From positions 1 to 64,000 of the forward strand of contig JAHBWC010000012.1 in NCBI GenBank assembly GCA_019637225.1: DNA of 64,000 nucleotides, read 5' to 3'. Origin of the DNA: Labilithrix sp. Lineage in GTDB: Bacteria > Myxococcota_A > Polyangia > Polyangiales > Polyangiaceae. Numbering within the stretch: position 1 is the stretch's first letter; the number at the start of each line of letters is the position of its first letter. The notes beneath the pieces are model-generated. The model did no database searches, was not told where the DNA came from, and was given only the letters and a program-made list of their open reading frames with translations. A program made the translations under genes and the position numbers. This document shows positions 9,052 to 16,665 of the stretch, in pieces.

Positions 9052-11277
9052 ATGCGGCTAGCCATCCCTGTTCTCCTCGCGCTCTCGCTGGCCGCCGCCG
9101 CGTGCGGTCCCGGCCGCGGCCGCTACGGGCATCCGGCTCACCACGCCGAGCGCGTCACGCGCGCGGACGTGGCCGTCGACGACGACCAGTTCCCGAGCGC
9201 CGTCCGCGATCTGCTCGCGAGCGAGCCGCAGAGCAAGGAGCGCCAGCAGCGCCTCGCCGGCGTCGTCGCGCGCCAGATGACGCGCGCGTCGAGCCGCTTC
9301 AAGGCGAAGGATCGGGAGAACGCGGTCTCGTCGTTCGCCGGAGCGATGTACCTCGTGCGCGCCGGGGAGCTCACGACCGAGATGCTCGGTCCGAACGGGT
9401 ACGACGCGCTGAAGAGCGCGTCCGACGAGTTCGCGAAGCGGGGCGACGAAGGCCGCGCACGCGCCTCGTACGAGATGCTCATGCGCGTCGCACCGGCCAA
9501 GGACAAGGCCGACATCAAGGCTCACCTCGACGCGATCGCGGCGTGGACCCGCGACACGGGCGGCAACGGCGTGATGCAGACCGCGGGCGCGCTCGAGGCG
9601 GCGGCGGTGACGCGCCTGCTCCTCGAGCCGAGCGTCGAGGCGCGCGACGACGCGGTCGCCAAGACGCTCGACTTCATCGACAAGGCGGTCCAGGTCAAGA
9701 CGGCCCGCCGCACGCGCGGCACGCAGATCTCGCGCGAGGAGGGCCTCGAGGCCGTCCGCGCGCTCGAGACCGGCACGACGGTCCTCGTCGCGATCTACCT
9801 CCGGAGCGGCGACGCTCACGGCGCGCTCGCCGCGCTCGAGAAGGCCAACCTCAAGGACCCGCAGATGACGCGGCCCGAGCTGATGGGCGCGCTCAAGGCG
9901 GTCGTCGAGCGGCCGGACTCCGACCGCTGGCTCGACCTCGCGCGCATGCTGCGGCCGGGGCCTCAGCGCGGCCAGCCGCGCGGCGACGAGGAGGACTTCG
10001 GTCGCGACACCGATCTGTTGCGCGTCGCCTCGTTCGTCTCCGCCTGCGAGGCCTATCGCCTCGACGCCACGTCGCCGGAGCCGGCGGCGTACGTCGCGAC
10101 GACGCTCGTGGACCTCGGGATGGGCGACGCCGCGCCGGCGGTGCTCTACGACGCGGTTAAGGCGCAGAAGGATCCGCGCATCATCGGGCTCGGGCTCGCG
10201 GTCACGATGCAGGCGATGGGCCGCGCGCTCGACGCCGAAGAGGGCGCCGCCGCGCGGCGTGCGTTCAAGGCGGCCGAGCCGCTGCTCGGCGCAGCCGACG
10301 CGCTGAAGGGCAAGGTCCAGCCGAGCCCCGCGCGGCTCTACGCGCTGATGGGCGAGATCGAGATCCGCGAAGGACACCTCGAGGACGCGAAGAAGCTCCT
10401 CGACGCGGCGATGGAGCGCGAGCGCTCGGGCGCCGTCCTCTTGAACCTCGCGCGGATCGACTGGCACGCCGGCCGGACGCGTGAAGCGCTCGAGCGCCTC
10501 GGCAACGCGCTCGTCGCGGACGACGTCGCGAAGGACCCGGCGCTCCGCGCCGAGGTGCTCCTCGTCACGAGCGACATCACCCGCGAGCAGGGCGACACGA
10601 ACGCGGCGCGGAAGCCTCTCGCCGACGCGCTCAAGGACCTCGCGAAGGCGCGCGCGGCGACGGAGTCGGACGAACGCGCCCGCGTCGAGCGGCTCATCTC
10701 GCGCGTGCTCGATCGTTTCGGCGCCGCGAAGAGCGCCGAGAAGGCCCTCGAGCGCGCGCTCGAGGCGGCGCCCCGCGACAAGCGTCAGGCGGCCGCGACG
10801 ATCGGCCAGATCGTCGGGCGCGCGTTCGTGCGCGGTGACCTCGCGGCCGCTCGCGAAGGCCTCGCCCGCGGTCAGGTCGCCGAGCTCGGGCGCGACGACA
10901 TCGTCTACGACGCGCTCTGGGTGCGCCTCCTCGAGCGGCAGCAGCGGGACGCCAAGGACCCCACCGCCGAGCGCATCCTCCTCGGCGCGTCCGACGACCC
11001 GCGGTGGATCGGCAAGATCGCCGCCTTCGGCGCGGGCAAGCTCAAGGCGGCGGACCTCGTCGCCAGCGCGCAGACGCCCACGCAGAAGACCGAGGCGATG
11101 TTCTACGCCGCCATCGACCGCAAGGTCTCCGGCGACACGAAGGGCGCGGACGAGGGCCTGAAGCAAGTCATCAGCTCCCCCGGCCTCGACCTCGTCGAGT
11201 TCAGCTTCGCCCGCGAGCTGCTCGGCGGCGGGCGCGCGCAGGTCGGCGGCCCGGTGCCCGAGGTCGGGCTTCCCTGA
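9052..11277 (+). CDS. Large helical-repeat (TPR-like) lipoprotein
   Basis: 741 residues from ATG 9052. The frame is open further upstream, but this start gives a signal with lipobox AAAC (Cys 18). The rest is almost entirely alpha-helical repeats rich in Ala, Leu, Arg and Asp. TPR-like pairs are visible (LMGEIEIREGHLEDAKKLLD, LLNLARIDWHAGRTREALER). No catalytic motif is seen. A periplasmic scaffold anchored in a membrane is the likely role. Downstream, 24 bases separate it from the DUF58 gene. It is divergent from the sigma-54 regulator, which might control it; this is inferred only from position. Confidence 0.8.
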   Translation: MRLAIPVLLALSLAAAACGPGRGRYGHPAHHAERVTRADVAVDDDQFPSAVRDLLASEPQSKERQQRLAGVVARQMTRASSRFKAKDRENAVSSFAGAMYLVRAGELTTEMLGPNGYDALKSASDEFAKRGDEGRARASYEMLMRVAPAKDKADIKAHLDAIAAWTRDTGGNGVMQTAGALEAAAVTRLLLEPSVEARDDAVAKTLDFIDKAVQVKTARRTRGTQISREEGLEAVRALETGTTVLVAIYLRSGDAHGALAALEKANLKDPQMTRPELMGALKAVVERPDSDRWLDLARMLRPGPQRGQPRGDEEDFGRDTDLLRVASFVSACEAYRLDATSPEPAAYVATTLVDLGMGDAAPAVLYDAVKAQKDPRIIGLGLAVTMQAMGRALDAEEGAAARRAFKAAEPLLGAADALKGKVQPSPARLYALMGEIEIREGHLEDAKKLLDAAMERERSGAVLLNLARIDWHAGRTREALERLGNALVADDVAKDPALRAEVLLVTSDITREQGDTNAARKPLADALKDLAKARAATESDERARVERLISRVLDRFGAAKSAEKALERALEAAPRDKRQAAATIGQIVGRAFVRGDLAAAREGLARGQVAELGRDDIVYDALWVRLLERQQRDAKDPTAERILLGASDDPRWIGKIAAFGAGKLKAADLVASAQTPTQKTEAMFYAAIDRKVSGDTKGADEGLKQVISSPGLDLVEFSFARELLGGGRAQVGGPVPEVGLP

Positions 11278-11301
11278 TCGCGGCATGATCGCGGCAACGT
11301 C

Positions 11302-12243
11302 GTGAGCGCTCGATCCGAGAGCACGCGCGTCGACGCAAGGCGTCCCGTCAAGGACGTGCGCCGGGCGATCGACTGGGGCAGCCTCGCCCCGCTGCGCATC
11401 CGCGCGCGCATGGTGGCCGAGGGCGTCTACGCCGGCGCGCACCGGAGCGCGCGTAAGGGCGCGGGCGTCGAGTTCGGCGGCCATCGCGCCTACACGCCGG
11501 GCGACGACCTGCGTCACCTCGACGTCCGCTCGCTCCTTCGCCACGATCACCTCCTCGTTCGCCAGTTCGAGACCGAGACCGATCGCGCGCTTCGCCTCGT
11601 CGTCGATGCGTCCGCGTCGATGGGGTATCGCGGCTCGCGCGCGCCCGGAGCCAAGCTCGCGTGGGCGGCGCTCGTCGCGGCGGCGCTCGCGCGCGTCGCG
11701 ATCAAGAGCGGCGATCCGCTGGGCATGTCGTTCATCGGTGGCTCGAAGGACGCGCGTCCGGTCCCCGTGCGTGGCGGCCGCGAGGTCTTCGAGCGCGTGG
11801 TCGACGCGCTGGAGTCGCAGTCGGCGGAGGGGGAGGCGGGCTCGAGCGTCGCGATGCTCGACGACGCGCTCGGCGCGATCGCGCGCTCGGCACGTCGCGG
11901 CTCCGTCGTCGTCGTCCTGAGCGATCTGCTCGACCTCCACCCCACGGCGGCGGCGCGCATCGGGGCGATCTGCACGCGCGGCTGCGTCGTCGTCGTCGTG
12001 CAGACGCTCGATCCCGACGAGGCCGACTTCCCGTTCAAGGAGACCGTGCGGCTCAGGTCGCTCGAGGGCGGGATCACCGTCGAGACCGACGAGGCCGCGC
12101 GCGATCGCTACCTCGCCGCGCTGGCGGCGGAGCAGGACGCCTGGCGCCAGGCGCTCGTCGGGCGCGGCGCGAAGTTCCTGACGATGACGACGGACCGCGA
12201 CCCGGTCGCGGCGGTGCGCGCGATCGTCGAGGCGGCGCTGTGA
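11302..12243 (+). CDS. DUF58 family protein (vWA-like)
   Basis: 313 residues from GTG 11302. The N-terminal half carries the DUF58 signature region around G-x-E-F-x-x-x-R-x-Y-x-x-G-D-D-x-R-x-[IL]-D (VEFGGHRAYTPGDDLRHLDV). The second half is a vWA-type fold with VDASASMGYRG as the metal-site DxSxS-like segment (D-A-S-A-S). DUF58 proteins normally sit beside a MoxR-type AAA+ ATPase and a Bat-type vWA membrane protein. The Bat partner follows here with a GTGA overlap, but no MoxR gene is seen within the window. The exact role is unknown; envelope stress or protein-complex maturation has been proposed for the family. Confidence 0.9.
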   Translation: MSARSESTRVDARRPVKDVRRAIDWGSLAPLRIRARMVAEGVYAGAHRSARKGAGVEFGGHRAYTPGDDLRHLDVRSLLRHDHLLVRQFETETDRALRLVVDASASMGYRGSRAPGAKLAWAALVAAALARVAIKSGDPLGMSFIGGSKDARPVPVRGGREVFERVVDALESQSAEGEAGSSVAMLDDALGAIARSARRGSVVVVLSDLLDLHPTAAARIGAICTRGCVVVVVQTLDPDEADFPFKETVRLRSLEGGITVETDEAARDRYLAALAAEQDAWRQALVGRGAKFLTMTTDRDPVAAVRAIVEAAL

Positions 12244-14198
12244 GCTTCCTCACGATCCTCGCGCTCGGCGTGGTCGTGCTCGTCGCCGCGCCGTACCTCG
12301 CGCATCGGCTGCGGCGGCAGCGCGCGGACGAGGTGCCCTTCGCGCCGGCGCGCCTCGTCCCCGAGGCGCCGCCGAAAGCACGGCGCCGCGCGCGCCTCGA
12401 GGACCGCTCGCTCTTCGCGATCCGCGCCGCTTCGGTCGTCGCGCTCGCGCTCCTCGGCGCCTCGCCGCTCGTCCGCTGCTCGCGCCTCGCACTCTCGCGC
12501 GGCGGCGCATCGGTCGCGGTCGCGATCGTGATCGACGACTCGATGAGCATGCGCGCCAAGGACGATCACGCCGAGAGCCGCTTCGCGCGCGCGAAGAAGG
12601 GCGCGGAGGAGATCCTCGCCTCGCTCCGCGAGGGCGACGCGGCCGCGATCGTCCTCGCCGGGGCGCCGGCGCGCGTCGGCCTCGCGGCGACCACCGACAT
12701 CGGCGCCGCGCGCGCCACGCTCGAGAGCGTCGGAGAGAGCGATCGCGCGACGGACCTCGACGGCGCCCTCGCGATCGCGCGCACGCTCGTCGGACAGCTG
12801 CCGCAGATCGATCGGCGGGTCATCGTCCTGTCGGATCTCGCGGACGGAAACGCCGACGCGCCGGCGCTCGGGGCGGGGAGCGACACGACCGTGCCGGTCT
12901 GGGTCGCGATGCCGGAGCTGGCGAAGGCAGAGGCCGCGTCGGACTGCGGGATCCTCTCCGCGGATCGCGCGGGCGGACGAGCGCGCGTCCGCTTCGCGTG
13001 CTCGCTCCCGCAAGCGGCTGCCGGCCGCGACGTGCAGATCAAGGACGGCGACAAGGTCCTCCAGACCGCGCCGCTGCCGCAGACGGCGCTCGGAGAGGTG
13101 ATGCTCCCGCTCGCGGGGGACGAGAGCCGCGAGCTCTTCGCCGTCCTCACCGGCGCCGACGCGGTGGCCTCGGACGATCGCGCGCTCGTCGTCGTCGAGT
13201 CGGGGCCCGCGGCGATCGCCGTCGTCGGCGATCGGGTCGACGACGCCGTCTCGACGGGCGGCGCGCCGGTCGTCGAGCAGGCCCTCGCGGCGCTCCACGT
13301 GGACATGGCCGTTCGGCCGCTCCCGCAGGCGCCCGACCGGCGTGAGGACACCGCCGCGTTCGCCGCGATGCTCGTCGACGATCCCCCCGGCTTCACGCCC
13401 GAGCAGCGGCACGCGCTCACGGCCTTCGTCGATCGCGGGGGCGTCCTCGTGCTCGCCCTCGGTCGTCGCGCGGCGGCCGCGCCGCTCGGGGCGACGTTCG
13501 AGCCGTTCCTCGCGCACGCGGCGAGCTTCGCTCCGACGCCGGCGCAGAGTGTCGATCCGGCGAGCGGCGCGCCGGCGCTCGGCGAAGGCGCGGCGAGCTT
13601 GGCCGATCTCGGCGCCAAGGGACGCGTCACGCTCGCGCCCGACGACGCTGCGGCCTTCGAGCCGGTCCTCAAGTGGTCGGACGGCGCTCCGCTCGTCCTC
13701 CGGCGGCCGCGCGGACGCGGCGAGGTCTGGCTCACGACGTTGCCGTTCTCGGTCGACGTCTCGGACATGCCTCTCCGGCCGGGCTTTCTCTCGCTCCTCG
13801 ACGCGATCGTCGCCGACGCGAAGGAGCGCTCGGCGCCGCTCCGCGGAGACGTCGGCGTGCCCTGGGCGTTCGCGGGGGCCGCTCAGGTCGACGCGAACGG
13901 GCCCATGGGCCGCCTCGCCTCGGTGCGTGACGACGGCGCGCTCCGGATCGTGCCGACGCTCATCGGCCCGTATCGGCTCACCGTCGACGGCGTTCAGGAG
14001 CTCCGCGTGGCGGCGCCGGTGCAGCGCGAGATCGACCTCCGCCCGCGCGCGGTCGTCTCCGCCACGACGTCGTCGTCGCTCGGCGGAGGCGTCTCCGTCG
14101 TCGACGTGTCGTGGGCGATCGCGCTCGGCCTCCTCGCGCTGGTGGCGGCGGAGACGGTCGTTCGCGCGGTCACACGCCCGCGCGGCGAGATCGCGTGA
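12240..14198 (+). CDS. BatA-type membrane protein with vWA domain
   Basis: 652 residues from GTG 12240, overlapping the DUF58 stop by 4 bases; the longer open frame upstream is the shadow of that gene. The N-terminal membrane segment (FLTILALGVVVLVAAPYLAH) and the RA(R/D)-rich stretch match the Aerotolerance regulator N-terminal domain. A second hydrophobic segment (SVVALALLGASPLV) precedes a vWA domain with metal-binding DDSMSM. The C-terminal half has a predicted glutamine-amidotransferase-like or DUF4159-like fold (VDRGGVLVLALGRRA, GRGEVWLTTLPFSVD) and ends in a transmembrane helix (SWAIALGLLALVAAETVV). It probably works with the DUF58 protein in the inner membrane. The stop is followed within 10 bases by the left end of the accessory insert. 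Confidence 0.85.
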   Translation: MSFLTILALGVVVLVAAPYLAHRLRRQRADEVPFAPARLVPEAPPKARRRARLEDRSLFAIRAASVVALALLGASPLVRCSRLALSRGGASVAVAIVIDDSMSMRAKDDHAESRFARAKKGAEEILASLREGDAAAIVLAGAPARVGLAATTDIGAARATLESVGESDRATDLDGALAIARTLVGQLPQIDRRVIVLSDLADGNADAPALGAGSDTTVPVWVAMPELAKAEAASDCGILSADRAGGRARVRFACSLPQAAAGRDVQIKDGDKVLQTAPLPQTALGEVMLPLAGDESRELFAVLTGADAVASDDRALVVVESGPAAIAVVGDRVDDAVSTGGAPVVEQALAALHVDMAVRPLPQAPDRREDTAAFAAMLVDDPPGFTPEQRHALTAFVDRGGVLVLALGRRAAAAPLGATFEPFLAHAASFAPTPAQSVDPASGAPALGEGAASLADLGAKGRVTLAPDDAAAFEPVLKWSDGAPLVLRRPRGRGEVWLTTLPFSVDVSDMPLRPGFLSLLDAIVADAKERSAPLRGDVGVPWAFAGAAQVDANGPMGRLASVRDDGALRIVPTLIGPYRLTVDGVQELRVAAPVQREIDLRPRAVVSATTSSSLGGGVSVVDVSWAIALGLLALVAAETVVRAVTRPRGEIA

Positions 14199-14237
14199 GC
14201 GCACCAGGAGCCCGTAGGGCGTTCGCCGGCGACCGGC

Positions 14238-14320
<83 letters not shown>

Positions 14321-14370
14321 GAAGCCGCCCGTGGTGGCCGAGGCGGTGAAATGGCGCGTCCGTCGCCGGA

Positions 14371-14880
14371 TCACGCCGTTGCGAAGGCGTGTTCGGAGAA
14401 GAGAGCTCGATAGAGCTTCAGGAGGTTGTGACCGAGGCAGACGATGGCCCAGTCGTCGCGCACTTTGGAGAGGCCGCGTAACGAGAAGCGACGGAAGCGT
14501 CGCGCTTCCTTGATCTGTCCGAAGGGTGGCTCCGCGATGCTCTTTCTGCGCGCGTACGCCTCTCGTCCGTACGGCGCCATGAGCTTGGCGTGCATCGCAC
14601 GCCAGGTTTCATAGGTTGGTCCCCGCCTGCTCGGCGGCATGTTCTTCCGGCCAACCGCGATGAACGCGTTGACGTTGCGCGCGTCGCAATACTCCGCGTT
14701 GGCCTTGGAGAAGTAGCCAGAGTCGGCCAAGAGTTCACCGGGGAGCTCGTCTGCCTGCGTCTCACAGCGCCGAGCATCGGTCGCAGGTGCTCGCTGTCGG
14801 GCGCCTGGTTCGTCACGGCATGCGCCACGATGAGTTGACACAACGAGATCAGAAATCCGTCGTCGCGTCGATCCTGGAGG
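14371..14880 (-). pseudogene. IS1182-type transposase remnant, frameshifted
   Basis: Two frames must be joined to rebuild a transposase C-terminus. One frame holds CQLIVAHAVTNQAPDSEHLR (up to about 14751). The other continues with ADELPGELLADSGYFSKANA and ends in ARRKSIAEPPFGQIKEARRF and CLGHNLLKLYRALF. These are signature parts of the IS1182 family DDE transposase (the acidic D in LLADSGY and E in SIAEPPFG). A frameshift sits near 14750, and everything upstream of about 14880, including the N-terminal domain and the first catalytic Asp, is missing. No intact terminal inverted repeats of an IS were found. This copy cannot be active. Confidence 0.75.
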
Positions 14881-14935
14881 AGTCTCAGACCACGAAAGAC
14901 GAAGCACGGAACGGGGGTGGTCCGTCAGCCCGCGC

Positions 14936-15077
14936 GAGGCTTGGTTTGGTCGGTCATGCGAGAGCGCGCACGAGCCGCGCCAGCGCCTGCATCGTGCAGG
15001 CAAAGCCGGAGCGTGATCGCGATCGCGCTGTCACGGCTCCTGCGCGACTGGGGGCATGACCGACCAAACCAAGCCTC
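14936..15077. repeat. 24-bp perfect inverted repeat around the four-helix-bundle gene start
   Basis: Bases 14936-14959 and 15054-15077 are exact reverse complements (24 of 24). The right arm contains the start of the four-helix-bundle gene (ATGACCGACC...). The left arm therefore carries the same start codons on the minus strand and reads MTDQTKPRAG before a stop. A small hairpin (GCCTGCA/TGCAGGC, 14985-15001) lies between the arms. Confidence 0.85.
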
Positions 15078-15412
15078 GTGCTCCGCTCCTCCCGCACCAC
15101 AAGCTCGTCGCCTACGGCGTCGCCGTCGAGCTTCTGCTCGCCGTCAAAGCAGCCAACATCCGAGACACCAAGCTGCGCGATGAGGCCGTGCGCGCCGCCA
15201 AGGGCACCTGCCTCAACTGCGCCGAGGGCGCGGGTCGCGTCACCCGCGCCGACAAGGCCCGCGTCTTCGCCATCGCGCGCGGCGAAGCCGTCGAGGCGGT
15301 CGCCGCGGTGGAGATCGCGGCTCACGCCGGCGACACCACCCACGAGGCCGCAGAGCGGTGCGTCGTCATCGGCAATCGAGTCGTCGCCCTCCTCACAGGC
15401 CTCATTCGCTGA
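15056..15412 (+). CDS. Four helix bundle protein (23S rRNA intervening-sequence protein family)
   Basis: 118 residues from ATG 15056, all helical. It matches the family TIGR02436 pattern: LLPHHKLVAYGVAVELL at the first helix, LRDEAVRAAKGTCLNCAEGA (the conserved R-A-x-x-S/T-x-x-x-N-x-A-E-G block) at the second, then ARGEAVEAVAAVEIA. Family members occur inside 23S rRNA insertions or as free-standing genes of unknown role in accessory regions. Here it lies within the mirrored insert beside a dead transposase, and its start is duplicated in inverted orientation. Confidence 0.85.
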   Translation: MTDQTKPRAPLLPHHKLVAYGVAVELLLAVKAANIRDTKLRDEAVRAAKGTCLNCAEGAGRVTRADKARVFAIARGEAVEAVAAVEIAAHAGDTTHEAAERCVVIGNRVVALLTGLIR

Positions 15413-15438
15413 GCCCTTTCTCTCGCCCGCGGCCCTTC

Positions 15439-15509
15439 GGGGTCGCGGGCGGGGTCGGGGTCGCGGGCGGGGTCGGGGTCGCGGGCGCGGGCGCGGGCGG
15501 GGTCGGGGC
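15439..15509. repeat. GGGGTC/GCGGGC tandem array
   Basis: Repeats of GGGGTCGCGGGC and shorter GCGGGC units, followed by GGGGCTCCGCCCC, a small palindrome. It is in inverted orientation relative to the array at 14238-14320. Confidence 0.9.
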
Positions 15510-15535
15510 TCCGCCCCGGCAGCGTCATCTATGCC

Positions 15536-16003
15536 CTACGGGCTCCTAGGGGGGCCGCCGGAGTCGACACGTTCGAGCAGCGCGATCTTCTCCACGCGTC
15601 GCGTGTGCCGGCCGCCCTGGAACTCGCCGGCGAGGAAGGCCTCCACGCAGCCGAGCGCGACGGCGACGCCGACGATCCGCGCGCCCATCGCGAGGACGTT
15701 CGCGTCGTTGTGCTCTCGTCCCAGCCGCGCCGTCACCGGATCGGTGGCCTGCACGCAGCGGATCCCGCGGACCTTGTTCGCGACGATTTGCTCCCCCGTC
15801 CCGCTCCCGCCGAGGACGACGGCGAGCTCGCAAGTGCCCGTGGCGACGGCGCGCGCGGCGGGAGCGATGACGTCGGGGTAGTCGACGGGGTCGGGGCTCG
15901 CGACGCCCATGTCGACGCCTTCGTGACCGTGCTCGGCGAGCCACGCGAGGATCGGTGCCTTCAGCGGGAGCCCTGCGTGGTCGGAGGCGACGGCGACGCG
16001 CAT
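15536..16003 (-). CDS. rpiB: Ribose-5-phosphate isomerase B
   Basis: 155 residues. It interconverts ribose-5-phosphate and ribulose-5-phosphate in the pentose phosphate pathway (cytosol). The N-terminal ASDHAGLPLK and the REHNDANVLAMGAR block are diagnostic of the RpiB/LacAB family. The E. coli-type catalytic Cys (in CGTG) is replaced: the loop reads LGGSGTGEQIVANK, as in actinobacterial RpiB, where a Glu after the loop (here in GEQ) is the base. This points to the RpiB subclass that lacks the Cys. The C-terminal residues overlap the right arm of the mirrored insert, so the last few codons may have been supplied by the insertion. Confidence 0.93.
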   Translation of the reverse strand: MRVAVASDHAGLPLKAPILAWLAEHGHEGVDMGVASPDPVDYPDVIAPAARAVATGTCELAVVLGGSGTGEQIVANKVRGIRCVQATDPVTARLGREHNDANVLAMGARIVGVAVALGCVEAFLAGEFQGGRHTRRVEKIALLERVDSGGPPRSP

Positions 16004-16107
16004 GCCGAGACCCTACCATCCGGCCGCCGGGTGCGTGCCGGGCGAGCGGTGCGACCGCCGGCCTCGAGCGCTTTGCTCCGCACGCGACTTGGCGTAGAAC
16101 CCGCCGC

Positions 16108-16659
16108 ATGTCTCGACTCGCATCCGCGTTTGCCGTGACCGTCGTGCTCGGGCTTGCCGCGTGCCGCGGCGCTGGGCCGTACGGCTACGCGCCCAACTAC
16201 GTCTCGACGTCCGACGAGGAGAGCGCGACCAAGGGAGCGCGCGAGTACGATCCCGTCATGTACCAGCGCGAGCCCGAGAGCTGGCGCAAGTCGCAGACGG
16301 TCCTGTTCGGCGTCGTCACCGGCCGCTCGCCCGGCCCCGGAGGCGCCGCGTACCTCACGCTCAGCGTGCGCCGCCTCGAGCCGCGCAACCTCTGCTCGAA
16401 CGCGAACGACGAGGACACGTGCCGCGTCACCGTGAGCGATCGCGACTTCGGCGTCGTGCACGCGCTCGCGCCGCTCCGCCCCGACGACGACGTCGGCGAG
16501 CACTCGGTCGGCGCGGGCTCGCTCGTGCGCGTCTCGGGGCAGTTCGGCGAAGACGTCGACCCGAACGACGGCGCGCCGATCCTCCGCGGGAGCTTCTACC
16601 GCCACTGGCCGCGCCACTTCTTCGTGACGAAGGCCAACGCGGAGACGATGCGGCAGTAG
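16108..16659 (+). CDS. Small lipoprotein, Slp-like beta domain possible
   Basis: 183 residues from ATG 16108, giving a signal with lipobox LAAC (Cys 18). A Tyr-rich stretch (GPYGYAPNY) follows, then a beta-rich domain (SQTVLFGVVTGRSPGPGGAA, GSLVRVSGQFGEDVD) and GSFYRHWPRHFFVT near the C-terminus. The pattern of a short OB/Slp-like strand domain after the lipobox resembles Slp-type outer membrane lipoproteins, but I cannot establish membership. It lies 6 bases before the amidohydrolase gene, so the two may be co-transcribed. Confidence 0.7.
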   Translation: MSRLASAFAVTVVLGLAACRGAGPYGYAPNYVSTSDEESATKGAREYDPVMYQREPESWRKSQTVLFGVVTGRSPGPGGAAYLTLSVRRLEPRNLCSNANDEDTCRVTVSDRDFGVVHALAPLRPDDDVGEHSVGAGSLVRVSGQFGEDVDPNDGAPILRGSFYRHWPRHFFVTKANAETMRQ

Positions 16660-16665
16660 CTCGTC

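Noticed and set aside
9058..11940. A 960-codon minus-strand open frame opposite the TPR-like lipoprotein
   Set aside because: Typical antisense shadow in GC-rich DNA: very high Arg/Ala/Val content and no recognisable domain, while the plus-strand frame has a signal peptide and repeats.
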